Assembly (NCBI RefSeq): GCF_009870125.1
Contig: NC_046683.1
Coordinates: forward strand, 38,889,869-38,953,868
From: Drosophila pseudoobscura
Lineage: Eukaryota; Arthropoda; Insecta; Diptera; Drosophilidae
DNA: 64,000 nucleotides
Reading direction: 5' to 3'
Shown: in pieces, positions 35,394 through 64,000 of the stretch
How the letters are laid out: every line of letters begins with the position of its first letter
Numbering within the stretch: the first letter of the stretch is position 1
Position numbers and translations under genes: made by a program
Notes under the pieces: generated by a model
What the model was told of the DNA's origin: nothing
The model's database searches: none
What the model saw: only the letters and a program-made list of their open reading frames with translations

Positions 35394-38307
35394 CTCAATT
35401 TGCGTCAACATTTTCGGTTCTCTTCTGTCCTCTTTTTCTTTGCGTTTATTGTGATTTTTTGTTGGTAATTTAAACCGCTAGCCAAGTTCTTCGATTACCT
35501 GCGGGCCCCCAGACAATGGTCAAACCTGCCTCTTGGCCTCCGACTGGCACTACCTCCCTACCTCCCCCGCGGTCGATCGACTCTCCACTCCCCAAAAAAT
35601 CGCGCATTAATATGTTCATTAATTTAAATTATGCATAAATACTCGTTGGTGTCAAAAGAACTTGAAACATGTAGATTCGTATGAATGTAAAGTTTGGAGA
35701 AATAAAAAAAGAACATCACGAATTAAATTTGATATCCGACACACACCAAGCACACACACGCTATTATTTTGTATTCTTTTAGGGAACACCGTTGGGGTTT
35801 GCTGTAGGAGCACGGGACAAGAGAATAGAGTGAGAATTAGAAAGAGCAACGAATGGTGGATGCTCTTATACCGCGAGAGAGCTCTCGGGAGAGAAAGAGA
35901 GAGCTTTGGCCAAGCGAGAACGCCTTTTACTACACACGTGAGTTTTCTTTATTTTGCCAATACAAATAATCCGACTGTAAGGGTTTTCGATAGATCTAGT
36001 GGGTAAGATAATTAGTGAAAAGATCGATGTATAGAATTGTAGCTGGATATTCCTGGATAGGGTATGCTTATGTGAAACCGGAGGCAGGAACCGAACACTC
36101 TACCCACTCAAATCGCTTGGAAAAATAGCGTGGATTTGTGGAACGTGCAACTTGCAGCGGTGTCGTCTTACATTTTCGTTACCAGAGTGCATTTTTTGCA
36201 CTACGTTGCCTCTTCCTCTTCCATTCGGCTAATCTCCCACTCACTCGCGTCTCCCTCTTCCAACTCTTCTACTCGCCTCTCCCACTCGCTCCGCTCCGCT
36301 CTGCACCACCACCACACTTTGAATGCATAAATTCTGCAAGGTTCAAGTATTTTTTGTGCTCCTCCTTCGTCTTCCCCTGGAGACACCGACGCTCTGGCGC
36401 GACTGAAATCCAAGCTCGCCTTTGCTGAATTCTGGGCGACAGCTTCGTCATCAGTGCATTAGTGCGAGAAAGCAAGAGACAGAGAGGAAAAGAAAGAGAG
36501 GGAGAGAGAGAGATGGAAAACAACACAATTGAGTGCGACTGACAGAGCAAACAAGAAAGAAAAAAGGCTTTAAAGATCTAAAGAAACCGAAGTTTTAGAT
36601 ACCCTTGAGCCATTCGCTTATGGACAATTTTTTAATTTAATCAATGTCAATCGAGAAATGTCCCTGAATGGCTGATGGAATCGGTGCTTGTATAATCCAC
36701 AGGGTATATAGACACACTACAGGGTATATAGAAAGTGTTCAAATCGTATTAACCTTTTGGAAAGGGTATATACCCTACACGTAAAACGAAAAATATGAAA
36801 TATATGTTCAAATTAATTATGCAATTAAGCACGCGTCGACCGATTGTTGGGGGCACCAACAACTGCCAAAACCCATAAACAATTACACAGGCAACAATGT
36901 CTGCTATTAAGTGGCAATATCAATCTGTTGCAAGGAGTGTGGAGTGCCACGCCACTTGAATGAAGTATAAAATAGTAAAATGGAATGAAATGAAGATTTC
37001 CTGCCTCGCAGTCGCATCGCACTGCTGGTTTTCCCATGAAAAATGCAACTGATGCAGAAATTCATACACGTAGGCGCAATGGGGCGTGGCAGACATAAAT
37101 AAACATCAACGGAAGGAATGGCAACGATAGATTAGGAGGAGACGGAGTGGGAGTGGGAGTGAGAGTGAGAGTAAGAGACAGCACTGCCATCATTCACATG
37201 AGACCTATTTGAGTTTTCTGCTCTTTTGGAGTGCTTTTCGCACGCCCCTCTCCCACACCTCATCCCCTTCTCTACCACTCACCTGGGGCGACAGACGCGT
37301 TCCGCCTTTATGTAGCTCTTTTGATACCCTTGGACAGATAGGGTGTATCCAGGTAAACAGAATGATACAGATACAGATACTACTGTTGCCGATAAAGCCG
37401 AATGTTCCATTTTGAATACGAAACATCTCCATTTCAATCGGATGCTTATATCATATGGCTTGCATGGTGAAGAGAATTTATCGGTAATCTGTCATATACG
37501 CCATAGTTATTCCGAGGGTATCCAAGGCTTCGGTATCGCTTCGAAGCTCGTCTTTATTTTTTTTGTTTTTATGGTCGTGCGGCGCGCTCTTTTGGTTTTA
37601 TTAGATCATATTATCTATTTTGGTACGACAAATTTGTAATTTAGATCAACTCGACGCGATGGTAGTGGAAGCAGCAGAGACGGTGGCAGAGATAGATAGA
37701 GAGAGAGGGAGAGGAGGGGCGGTAACCGTTATGGGCTTTTAATTAATTGGTTTTTTTTTGCATTTAATTGAAACAAAGAGAGAGAGAATAGGGGGCATTG
37801 CTCAGTGATGCGTGGGGATGATGGGATGCCCCAAATTGCTGGTTGATTGAATGATCCCCCAAAACATTGTGGAATACGCGGGATCGTTTACTGTTCTTCC
37901 ACCGCCACCGTCCCCTCCATCTCTTATTCTTCTTTTCCTCTCTCTGTTCTATAATTTGTTCTCCTTAGTTTGCCTTTCTCATGAAATGCAATAAACACGA
38001 ATTTAATTTCTGTTTTTATTTGCTTCATTTATTTACTTACCCCGGACGTACGTGCCACTCCACCTCCACCACCACTCCATACATCCCATACCGTCGGGCA
38101 AGGGACTCCTTATCAGCGGATCCGAATCAATGGACGGTAGGGACCGATGGAGCGACAGCGGTTTTATCACGTAACAAAAGTCGGAAAGAGAACACAAATT
38201 TAAAGTACAAACAAAAACTACATGGCGAGGAATGGGGTTTACGTAAGAAAATCTCAAAATTATTACGCATTAAATTGGTTGGAGATTCGACATTCCAAAA
38301 TTTGGTG

Positions 38308-38689
38308 CTCGTTTTGCATTCCGCAAGGAACCGGAATCGGAATCAGAATCGAAAGCCTTGCGTGTGGTGTGCTTTCTCATGTTCCTTTTCTTTGAGCGCT
38401 TTCTGCTTCTTCTCTTTCTTCTTTTTTTGGCAGGATTTTCCCTGGATAGCCCAGGTTTCATCGCCCCCTTTTATAGGTTTCCAGGACATAATCAGAGCTT
38501 TTAATGGTCCCCGTGTTTCTTTTCGTCTATGAAGCTAAGAAGCTAAGAGCATTTCTTTTCTTCTGCACTTCTACTTACCTTCTTTCCGCTTCCTCTGCCC
38601 ACCCTTTCAACGTATTCCTCTCTTTTTGTTTTGTTTGACTGACTCGTTTTGCATTCCGCAAGGAACCGGAATCGGAATCAGAATCGAAA
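38308..38689 (+). repeat. Copied 288-bp block flanked by a 47-bp direct duplication
   Basis: The copy at 38354-38641 sits between two identical 47-bp sequences (38308-38354 and 38643-38689), each starting CTCGTTTTGCATTCCGCAAG and ending AGAATCGAAA. One extra A separates the copy from the right repeat. The structure is that of a staggered-break insertion of a nearby fragment. Confidence 0.8.
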
Positions 38690-41600
38690 TCAAAATCATA
38701 TCCGGAATCCACATTTGAATTGCTCTTCTGCGTGGCCTTGAACAGAGACCAAGAGAGAGAGAGAGAGTGAGACTTGAAAGAGAGCTTCAGTAAAAAGTCG
38801 GAAACCATTAGCAGATGACGTCAAATGGAAGTGGAAGAGAGAGGACACAGAGTGGCGGCAGCAGAAGCCGAAGCAGAAGCAGCAGGTAAGATCGAAGGGC
38901 CCCCTGTCGCAGTAAGCGATGCCTTGGAATGCAGTGGGGTCTATTTCTCGGATTTCCAGAGAACACACAAAAAAGAGGGAAGGAGGGCGCGATAGAGCGG
39001 GATCGTGAACACAAGGAGCATTCTACATAGGGTGTCGCATGACCAGAGAACGCTCACCAGGTAGTCACCAGCATGGTATGCGACCCACAGAGCGCTGAAG
39101 AGTTACATAGTTTATTTGACCCAAAGAGAGCAGCATTGAGCCAAAATGTGACTAACTTAACAGGTACCTCCGTGACTTACCTTGTCAAAAATACACCTTG
39201 ACTTGGAACGAAGAAGAAGCCGAAAACCAAACGTGACCGTCTGCCTTTCTCTCTTCACCACATACTCTCTTTATGTGGGCATGCAAACGCGGATGCAGCG
39301 GCTCAGTCACTTTTTGGATCCAACTTCGATTCTGCTCAGTACATCCACTCTCTGCGATGCCTTTCACTTCACTTCACTCCTCTCTCTCTACCGATCACCT
39401 CTCGATCATTGTTCCGTAATAAAGAAGTTAACATTTTTCCCGTCTCGTTCTCATTTTCGGCAGGTAGCGATGCTCTTTGGATCTCTTCTTTGCTGCTGCT
39501 GCATCGCTCTTGCTGCAGAGCATACCTTTACTTTACCTATATCTCTTTCTCTTTCTCTGTCTGTTGCTTCTTCATCTCTGATGGTGCCATAACCTCTGCT
39601 CGTGTGGGCTTAATAGAGAAAATGTATCGTCACCGCTCTCTGCTCTGTTCGGTCTCTTTTGTCCCTGCTCACTCCACCAGTCTCTTTGTTAGGTTGAACT
39701 TTGTGCGGCGTCTATTTATGAATGAAATCTGTTTAAGCCTGAACGGCTAGCGGCTGGCCCTCCTCTGCCCCACCTCCGAAACTCAGGGCTGCTGTCGATG
39801 AATGAACGTGCAACACGGCGGCGGCAACACGGCGATGGCACAATACAGTTTTTGTCGCTGCAGCGAACGCTGGAAAATTGATGTGGTAAGTGAATGGAAG
39901 AAGAAGAAGAAGGAGTTACGGCACCCAATCTATCGCTCATTCAACGGTTCATTGCACAGCGCCATGGCAGATGCCAAATTAATGGAGCCGGCCACTCCCA
40001 CTCCCTCCTTCCGCGCTTTGCTTGAGTGAGCAAATTGAGCCGCCAATTGAGCAGCAAAAAGAGACCGAGAAGCAGGAAGATCCGATACATTAACCCGTGC
40101 GAAGAAATATAAGCAGAGAAAGGAAGCAGAACAAATTAAGAGCAAGGAAGCAGTCCGAAGATTTGAATACCCTGCTATCCCTTTGAACGTCCAACACATC
40201 CCTCCCATTCGACGGATTGTTTTCCCTCAAAAATAACAATATGCTTAGCTTAGCTTAGCTTTCGTTATGTACAAATATTTGTCATATGTATACCCATGCA
40301 AAACCTGGAAAGATAGCGGAACACTCAGAAGAGATACAAAATCCCATATATTAACAGTTTCGCATGCGAATCGGGTCAAAAAGGTTATGTCCGTAGTCGA
40401 ATGTGTGTGCCACGTTACAGTTACAGTTACATTTAGGATATTTGCCAACATATTCGCATCGCTCCCTCGTATGCGGCTAATCACTTCTTTGAAAGCATCA
40501 GCAGCAGCCCTGCAAGACTTTAAAAAAAAAAAGAAACGAAAGCGAAGAAAAAACCCAACGGAGATGGATGCCTTTCTTTACCTACCCTTTCCACACACAC
40601 TTAGATCTATGGATACGCTTCCAAAGAGTACCACAAATTTTTAATGAAGAAAGAGCTAAAACAAGAGTGTATAAATATTGCAGTATATTCCAGGACTAGG
40701 ATGATCATAGTAGTGATTAACTCTGTTTTTGAAATATATAGATATTTATCTAAACTATTCAAGGCACGTCTTCTAACAGCGGTGATTAAAGTGAGATTAA
40801 GCCATATAGGATCATAGGATTCGTTTAAATTCAATAAAAAATTCTTATTTTTTCCTTATTTATTTCTCATACATAAAGGTACGTACATATGTCAGAAGAG
40901 TATCCAATGTGCGAATTTCTTTGTCTTTCTGTCTCTTTCTGTTTTTCCGTAGATCTGGCAAATGCTGCTTATCATGAACGTTGATCTATGACTTGGCGCG
41001 ACTCTCCCCTTCAATCCGCTCTCCCACTCTACGCTCCATTCGGTGCGAGAGCTTGGAACGTTCGTTCGAACTCATTTTCTAATTGCCCCACGGTGGAATG
41101 GTGGAATGGTGGAATGGTTGGATACGATGGTACACGAGCAGAGGAATGTCTATTCATTCGCAGTTCTCTGGCTCACTGGAGTCGTCCCCCTCCCACCGCC
41201 ACCCCTCTCCCTCCTCCGTAAGCCACACTGGTATGTGTGTTTCGTTGGGATCTCGTTTCGTTTCGTTTTTTTTTTCCTGTTTCCACGCAGGTTTAATTAC
41301 CACGGAAGACTCGAAGACTCCGCAAAGAGAGCAGCAGAGCAGCCAAGGAAGAGAGAGGGGATCCGCAGATCGAATCGGAATTGGAATCTCGGTTTTAGCA
41401 TTTGCATGGAGACCGACTGAAGCTCGACCGGACCCTCGTGAGCGAAGTGAGAGGTACAGTGGGACAGACAGACAGACAGACACAAAGACAGACGGGCAGA
41501 CATACCGATCGTCTGCTATTTTAATTGAGTTCACAAATGTTCTGAACCGAGCCCCATTCACAGCTGGCGGCCCCCCTCCAACAACAACACATCTACCGAT

Positions 41601-44600
41601 TTCTCCATCGCGCTGACAGCTACGTGCTGGGCCTGGGCCTGGGCCTGAACCCCATCTCTCCCCTGTCCATTCAGTAAGTGGAATTGAATGCCTAGTTGGT
41701 TAGTTAGTCGGAAATCAAGGCATTCGATTCTTCGATTATTCAATATTTTCACAGTGCTTGTGGGAAATTAATACATCATCCGGCCCCCAGGCACCCCTTA
41801 GGCACCCAGTGGGTACCGCGTACTATAACGTGCCCCCATCTTCAGATTTATAATTAAAGCTGCCTCATACAGGTGTCTGTGTGTGTTTATAGAGAGATCA
41901 AAGAATTATTAATAAGCCGAGGTACTTTTCACGGCAAGATCTTTAGAAAATTATTCAATTATTCTCGAACGAATTCTGAAGTGTCCTTATGCATGTATAC
42001 ATATGTATGTTCATTATTGTAGTTTCCAGTTTCAAGATTTGAATTAGGGCACATTATGATCAAATATTCAAAGATGAGCTGTAATTCTCTTTCCGGAATC
42101 CCATTCAGAATGCTGATCCGGAATGAATCTTTTCGAATTGCTTTCAAAGACTTGACCTATCCTAAGATTCTCAGATACATATACATACATATGTATGTAT
42201 GTAGCACCCGCACGCACAAGGAAATTTCCCATTTTCCTTTCCATTTTCACCTTCCCTTCCCTCTATCTGGTTGGTTTCTTTACAGTTCTGTGAACACTTG
42301 CCCAGAATCCTACCTAAGCCATTCCGTCGGTCGGTCTGTCTGTCGGTTCCTCCTCTACCTGTGTCAATGTCAAACTTCAGCGCTAAATTGTCGCTTATTA
42401 AATGTCTTTCGGGGCGACAGAGACGCAGACGGAGACGAGCGAGCCACTTTATCAAAGAGACAAAAGAAGCCGAGAAGAACAGAAGAGAAACTGAAATTCC
42501 ACGTAGCAGAGCGTTGCGGCCCACTGTCGAAAATTATGACTTGTTTTGAGATTTGGGAGTGCAAATAGCTCACTTCCTGTCTGTCTCGCTCTCGCTCTCT
42601 ATCTCTGCCTCTCTGTCCCCCTACTGCTGTCCTGTCCTTCTTTTTCTCTTGTCTGTCTCTTGCGCAGACGCAAAAGCGCTCTGATTGCTGTCGTCGTTGC
42701 TTATGATTCCTCTTCTTCCTCCTCTTCCTCCATCTCTTCTTGTTGTTCTTGTTGTTGTCACTCTGCCCGCCGATGTCTGGCTGATAAGGAACGTACTGTT
42801 CGGAACGGTACGGTATGCGGGGAACATTTAACCTCTTTGTCTGCTCCTCCCCCTCCTTCGCTGCTGTTTCTGTTACTGATGTCGGCGGTGCGATAAGGCG
42901 GGGAGAGGGGAGATCTCTACGTGCTACCGACATGCAGCTCTTCCACTTCCACTCCAACTCTTATTTGGATTTATACGCAGGGCATGTTAAACAGGAGGTA
43001 AGGCAGGGCTTTAGTGAACAGAGAGAGAGTGCAGAGTGTCAGACACAAGATAGTTTGATATATCCAGGGAATGTTAAAGACAAGGTCAGGCAGTGTTCTA
43101 ATTATGCAGTGCATAAAGAGAGCCACATTTCCTTCTGATTAATAACCATGGAATCTACTCTCTTTCCAGGGCTGGAAAGATAGTGAGAGAGGATCAAAGT
43201 GCGGAAAGTGTTGTCAGTGCGGAAAAGAGGCCGTGATCTACTACAGGTTATGTTAAGTAGAAAGTCAGGGGTGCCAAACACATACGGTAATCTCGAAAGA
43301 GCGATACTTTACCTCCTGCTTAATATATCATGGTTTTTCCAGGACTGTGACTGCTACCGGGGGGCGTGGCACCACCATTCATGCTGTGCGATCACATTAC
43401 GTCGTAATGCGCTTCCGTTTTCTTCTGTCCGCTCCTCCCCTCACCCACCTACTTTCGGTGCTAATGTGAGGCTGCGCAAAGGCGCCGCCACCGCCACCGC
43501 CACCGCCACCGCCACCATTCATATTGATTTGGTAAGTCGGGGAGGACCAGTCCCAATCTTCATTCCGAACTCAGGCCAATCCAAATCCCAGCCTGCAATT
43601 ACACTTCCGCCCAAGAAAGAAACAAGGAAAGACGTACACAAAAAACCGACAACGAAACGAAACTCGAAACCAACTTGCGATCTCCAGAGCTCTCCGCCAT
43701 TCAGACTCTCTGTCTCTGTCTCTGTCTCTGAATCTAAGGCTCATTCACAGATCGAGAGCCCATTCCGTGGCCTATTCATTCATTCATTCATGTTGATTGC
43801 CACCTTTGGGCAGCCCTGCCTCTCCATCAGCCTCTCCAATCTCTCGGCCGCGCGCTGCCGTGGGGCAGCAGCAACAGACTCTTACTCTCTTGTGGCTTCA
43901 ATGATTAGTCTGTGCTAATGAACAGGCGGCGGCAGCGGCTACCTAGCGCGCAAAAAAAAACACCAAACACCGAAGAAACCGAAAAAAGCGACTTAACGGA
44001 GACCCCAAGACGGCAGCAGCAGGGCAGCAAGCAAACAGAAATCAAATCCAATTTATGTTTTCAACATTAATCATAATTTTTTTTTGTTTTTTTTTGGGGC
44101 CCTCTATTCCGTGTAGCCGTAGCGTGAAATATTTTTATGCGCCGTTTTTACGGTTCCAAAGAGCAGAAAAACTCGAATTGGAATCGGAATTTGGAATCTG
44201 TGGGGGGAAAAACTCAATGGATCTTCCGCATGAGAAAAAGGTGTCAATGTCTAATTTTGTGATGCATTTTCTGTTTTCCTCATTATGAAAATTATAGAGT
44301 GGATCATCTGGGGGAGAACTGGATCAGTGGATCATTATTAATGGTGTGCGAGAGAATCGATACGATTGCTTTGGCCATGAGAAATCCCCACCAAAGAAAA
44401 TTGAAAGATCTAAAGAAATGATTTCCAATTTCATATTTCTTATGTGGAGTAAATTCAAGATAAGTTTTAAGCATGTTTTATATGGGAAAAATCAACTTGT
44501 ATTCCTTGCTTAATTAACAGATCAGACATTTTGATATTTCTGTAGTTTTATCCCTGATGTCTTGGGTCATTCTAAGTACAGGTCATTTCATTTTAAGTCG

Positions 44601-47135
44601 GTAGCAGCACAACGGTGATGCCAGTTACGAGAAGAAACGAGGATAGATCTGTTCTGTGGAGGAGAACCACTTGAAAAGCAATTTTTGTTGAAATTTATTT
44701 TCCATTTATTGCTTTATTTATTCTTCTACCTTTTTACCCGACAGTGTGTGGCCCTGGACACCGGTTTGGGCCCTGATTCTGATTCTAGTTCTGCGTTCTA
44801 TCTGCTTATGCGATTAGTGAGGTCTAAAGGAGGAGCTCTCCCATAAGATGACGATACTGTCGATGAGGATTGAGGATGGGACTGCGACTGCCACGATGAC
44901 GATGATGATGCTGCTCTTGCTCTCCTCTCGTTGTGTGTTTATTATTGTTTGGACCCAGAGACCTTTTTGTTTGTATGCATTTTCGATGAATAAAAAACGA
45001 AGACGACCACGAAGGGAATCTGGTCTCAATGGGCGCACAACAGCATCCATGGGTCGAGGCACAACAATCGAAAGTAATAATGAAATCCCATCAACAGGCA
45101 GTAAAGAGAATGAGAAGCAGGAACAACAAAAGAGATGCGAGATGCCCGGGGACAGGGACAGAGCCCTCTTCTGGCTAGTGCCCACCATTCTCCCATTCCC
45201 ATTCTTATTTCCAATTCCTTTTTCGGTTTTGCAGCAGAATGAGAATGAAGGAACGACGGACGTCTCGGACGACACTTGCCTTGATTTTTATTATGGCTCT
45301 GGTCTCAGGGCTTTTCCTTCCCCTTACATTTTTCTGCCTTTTGATTTATTGTTAGCCGGAAAGAGCGAGCCATGTTCTGGCTCTATGGGATCTCTCTGGG
45401 AGTGCGATCTCGGGTCGGCTTCGGCTTTTTCAAGTGAAATTTCAAGAAAAGGTAAGGTACGTGGTGTCATTCTCTCTCTTTCTGCATAAGAAATTCGTTG
45501 AATATTGGGATATGACGTTTATTCGGTGTACAAATTTATCATAAGCTAAGGAACATAAATTCACTACGAATAAAACGAACACAGACCATTCGTCACAACC
45601 GATTCTAGTATTTTTGCAATCAATGAAATCAACTTATATATGTTGTATGTTCAAATAGCTTTCAAAAGTTTTTATTTTTTTGTAAAATTGATTGGAGGTA
45701 TTGGAAGAATATTTGAATGTACTGACAATATTTTAGAAATTATCTGGTTTTTTTTTTTTTCAGTTAAATGGAAGAACGAATTAGAATGTGCTTACCTTCT
45801 GTCTGACATACCTTTCTAGATCTTATTCTTGTTGCCTGTTGCATACAAGAATGTGCGTGTCTCACACCAAACAACTAGTTATGCTCTCTCTCTCTCTCTC
45901 TCTGTCTCTTTCTAGTTTCTATTCTTGTAGACAGTTCATTAGTGCCATCAACAAGTTGGGTGGGGGACATAAAGGATGATGGGACCTAACCCTACCCCAT
46001 GCTTCCCACACACCCTAGTTACCGCACCAACAACAACTACAACAGCTGGGAGGCAGCTTTCCAATTGCAGGAGGAGGTTTGTGTCCCAGCTAAAGTCCGA
46101 TGTGCAACATGCAACATGCAACACTTGTTCGATGACCCAGAAAGTAACGGCGATTGACGACTGGTGGGGACAGTGGCCATTCGCCAAACTGGTGAGCCGC
46201 CCACCCAAAAAAGGACATAACCACATGACTGTCAATGCAGCGAGGAGGAGAAGGAGGGGATGGGGGATTGTTGTCAACTGGAATCGATCGATATGGCTCT
46301 GACATTTATGGACAGCGCTGACCAGATGAACTACTTTCAAGCTACTTGCAACGCGAAGCAGGCAGTCAATATACCGTTAAAAAGACGCGACACTCACCTG
46401 TGCAATTGGAGAAGGGAGGCGGAGGCGGCCCGATTCCGAAGGGCAATCGTCGATTGAATCCAAGAATCCGCAGTCAAACGGTAAATATTTTGATTAGATT
46501 TTGATCACTTTTAAGGGCATTTTTGCCATTTTTTCCCACAGAAGACGAAAGACGACGAAGAAAGGCAACCCAAATACTCGTAAATAAAATAAACCTATTA
46601 AAGATTTTATGGCATTTTTAAAGCCTTTACAAAAACAGACACTGAACCGCAATTTGTTGTTTGTTTTTGGGTGTAAATTCGAATTTTATGTGGTTCTCTT
46701 GATCTATAGGCACATCCGCTGATCTGATGTTAGGAACTGAACGGATCCGATGATCTATAGGCGACCGATCGATTAGATTCACGCTGCTCTTCGGTGTCTC
46801 GTCTTTCTCCGTTTGTCGTTGGTTTATCGAATGAATGATGTGAATATAATTTATTGTTATTATATGTTTGGATTTGTTTTTGGGTTTTTTTTTGCCGGTT
46901 GCCGTTCTACGTGTTTGCCCGTTTTAAAAATAAACAATCTCTTGGCACACGCACTTTTTTCTCGCTCCACGATTTATTTTGAGAATTTTCTTTGATTTTT
47001 CACTATATTTGATCCCTCTATCTCTCTCTGGCCGGAACTTGCATTCGTTACTGTTAATTGTATTAACAACAAACAAACAAAAAAGTAATAACAAAATAAA
47101 ACTTTGCTCTGATGGGAAAACCAATTCACACTCAC
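38690..47135. other. Non-coding, no gene seen
   Basis: Upstream boi or intergenic DNA with CT/GA runs, a GCCACC run at 43484-43514, a GGTGGAAT triple repeat at 41092-41118 and a GGGCCT triple repeat at 41629-41647. Open frames are compositional. No domain or RNA gene was recognised. Confidence 0.4.
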
Positions 47136-47400
47136 GGTAGCAGTAGGCTTTCGAAAGGGGATAAGCAAACACGATTTGGGAAGGCGCCAAAGCAAAAGCA
47201 GGTTTGCTCCACTCTTCTCTCGCACCCGACACGTCTGAACTGCTTGACGGCACGAAGTAGAGTGTGCGCCTCGGAGACGACCGAGGCGGCCAGCAGTCGG
47301 TCGGGTTGAGCATGTCCGAGTGCAGAGCCGAAGCGACGATTGGGAAGCTGCGCGCGCTTGCCTGCAGTGAGCGGAGTATCGATCGGGTCTGATCCTCCCA
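47136..47400 (-). other. boi: Candidate distant 5' untranslated exon/promoter of boi
   Basis: A GC-rich island (about 47200-47370, CpG-rich) on an AT background. On the minus strand it ends at a good donor (CTACC then GTGAGT, 47135 downward). It would be a plausible first exon for boi, 24 kb from its ATG, but nothing in the sequence proves the link. Confidence 0.28.
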
Positions 47401-48397
47401 CTGGTCGGATTCCTGTTTCCTGTTCCCCACCCCACGCCGTTCCACCACCCAACACGTGCCAAATTATTGTTGTTTTGATACCCTTTTGCAGTGGTATAAT
47501 GAATTAGTGGAGGTGTTTGAAAAAAATGTATTATTTGCCCCTCTCTCCAGTACTCCAGGCAACCACGCCAAACACCTCTCGAAAACAAAAACACATTTCT
47601 AATTATTGTGGATTTCGATTTTTAATAAACATATATGTTCTTTTATTTTTTTGTTTTGCCTGCTTATGCGCTCTTCCACTCCCACTGTGTGTTTCGTTCG
47701 TTTTTACATGCATCTGCACAGTGGGTGCTGCGGCACTATCATTATTCGGTATATGATATATGTATGTATGTATGATGGGGGCTGGCTGCATATTTATTTT
47801 ACGAATTTCCAATTCCATTTTTTCATCGAATGTTAATTTAAAAACATTTTACACTGGGGTTTTACATAGGAAAAAAAAACATACTTCATCATAATAATAA
47901 AAAATATAAACTATCATTATAATAATTAAAATGCTTCTGCTATTGAGCATATCCTTTTTGTTGCTTATTGCCTGTTCTTTCGTTACTTTTGCAGCATTTT
48001 TTCAGTAGTTTTTCTGGATTTTCTGTTGGCTAGTATGCGGTTTTTTCTTTTTTGTAGAGTTAGTTAGGCCTTAAACTTTATATATTGTTGTTATTATTGT
48101 TTCTGTTTCTGTTTCGTTTCGGTTATCGTGTCGTCTCACTTCTTCATATGGCTGTTTTTTTTTGTGATATTTCATTCTTATCGTTTCCTTTCTGAAATAT
48201 TTAACTTAGACTTAGGGATCGAAGAAGCAATCGTAGTTTTGAAGTTCGACACACACAGAACATATCGTAATTGTTATTTTTTCTTCCGCGTACAAGTTTG
48301 TACGATATACAATATAAAAATTGGGGTTCCTTTTGTTTGTTAATTAATTAAAAAGCTAATTTCGGTTGCTGGTTTGCGTGTTGTGTGGGCGTATCGC

Positions 48398-64000
<15,603 letters not shown>

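Noticed and set aside
43199..43918. A 239-codon open frame
   Set aside because: Built on GCCACC and TCTGTC repeats; no domain and no neighbouring gene structure.

Overview
This is Drosophila genomic DNA: compact eukaryotic genes with short GT-AG introns (59-80 nt), simple-sequence-rich intergenic DNA, and three well-known fly genes. The presence of wupA, boi and trol points to Muller element A (the D. melanogaster X). Dispersed repeats beginning TATACCCGATACTC and resembling SGM/DINE-1 elements suggest the obscura group; that placement is an inference, not proven here.

Layout. 1-12.3 kb (+): wupA (troponin I), from the ATG exon to the poly(A) signal. It has an optional Ala/Pro-rich exon, four mutually exclusive 101-nt exons, and two alternative C-terminal exons. 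12.3-16.5 kb: an intergenic stretch between the facing 3' ends of wupA and boi. It holds several SGM-like repeats and a small intronless casein kinase II beta-like gene that has lost part of its zinc finger and appears frameshifted at its end. 16.5-23.4 kb (-): boi, the Hedgehog co-receptor, in seven coding exons. A three-exon gene for a Myb/SANT-like Q-rich nuclear protein sits on the opposite strand inside boi's largest coding intron. 23.4-48.4 kb: no convincing coding sequence; probably boi 5' untranslated exons, introns and control DNA. It contains microsatellites, a degenerate minisatellite, SGM-like copies, and a 288-bp block duplicated 3.2 kb away and flanked there by a 47-bp direct repeat. 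48.4-64 kb (-): the 3' part of trol (perlecan), covering the last Ig domains and the whole LamG/EGF domain V; the gene continues past 64,000. A structurally complete Bari-like Tc1 transposon lies in its last intron.

Function. wupA is the sarcomeric thin-filament inhibitor, and its exon set lets muscles assemble different isoforms. boi and trol are both extracellular-matrix or surface proteins linked to Hedgehog signalling (co-receptor and heparan-sulfate core protein), and they are neighbours in D. melanogaster too. wupA maps far from them on the D. melanogaster X, so the repeat-filled 12.3-16.5 kb interval probably spans a rearrangement breakpoint.

The items most worth checking are: the alternative trol C-terminus that looks like a GPI-anchor signal; an LDLa-coding block in a trol intron with a GC donor; the X-linked CK2beta-like gene; a miRNA-like hairpin beside trol; the copied 288-bp block; and the wupA exon whose stop codon would be created at the splice junction.
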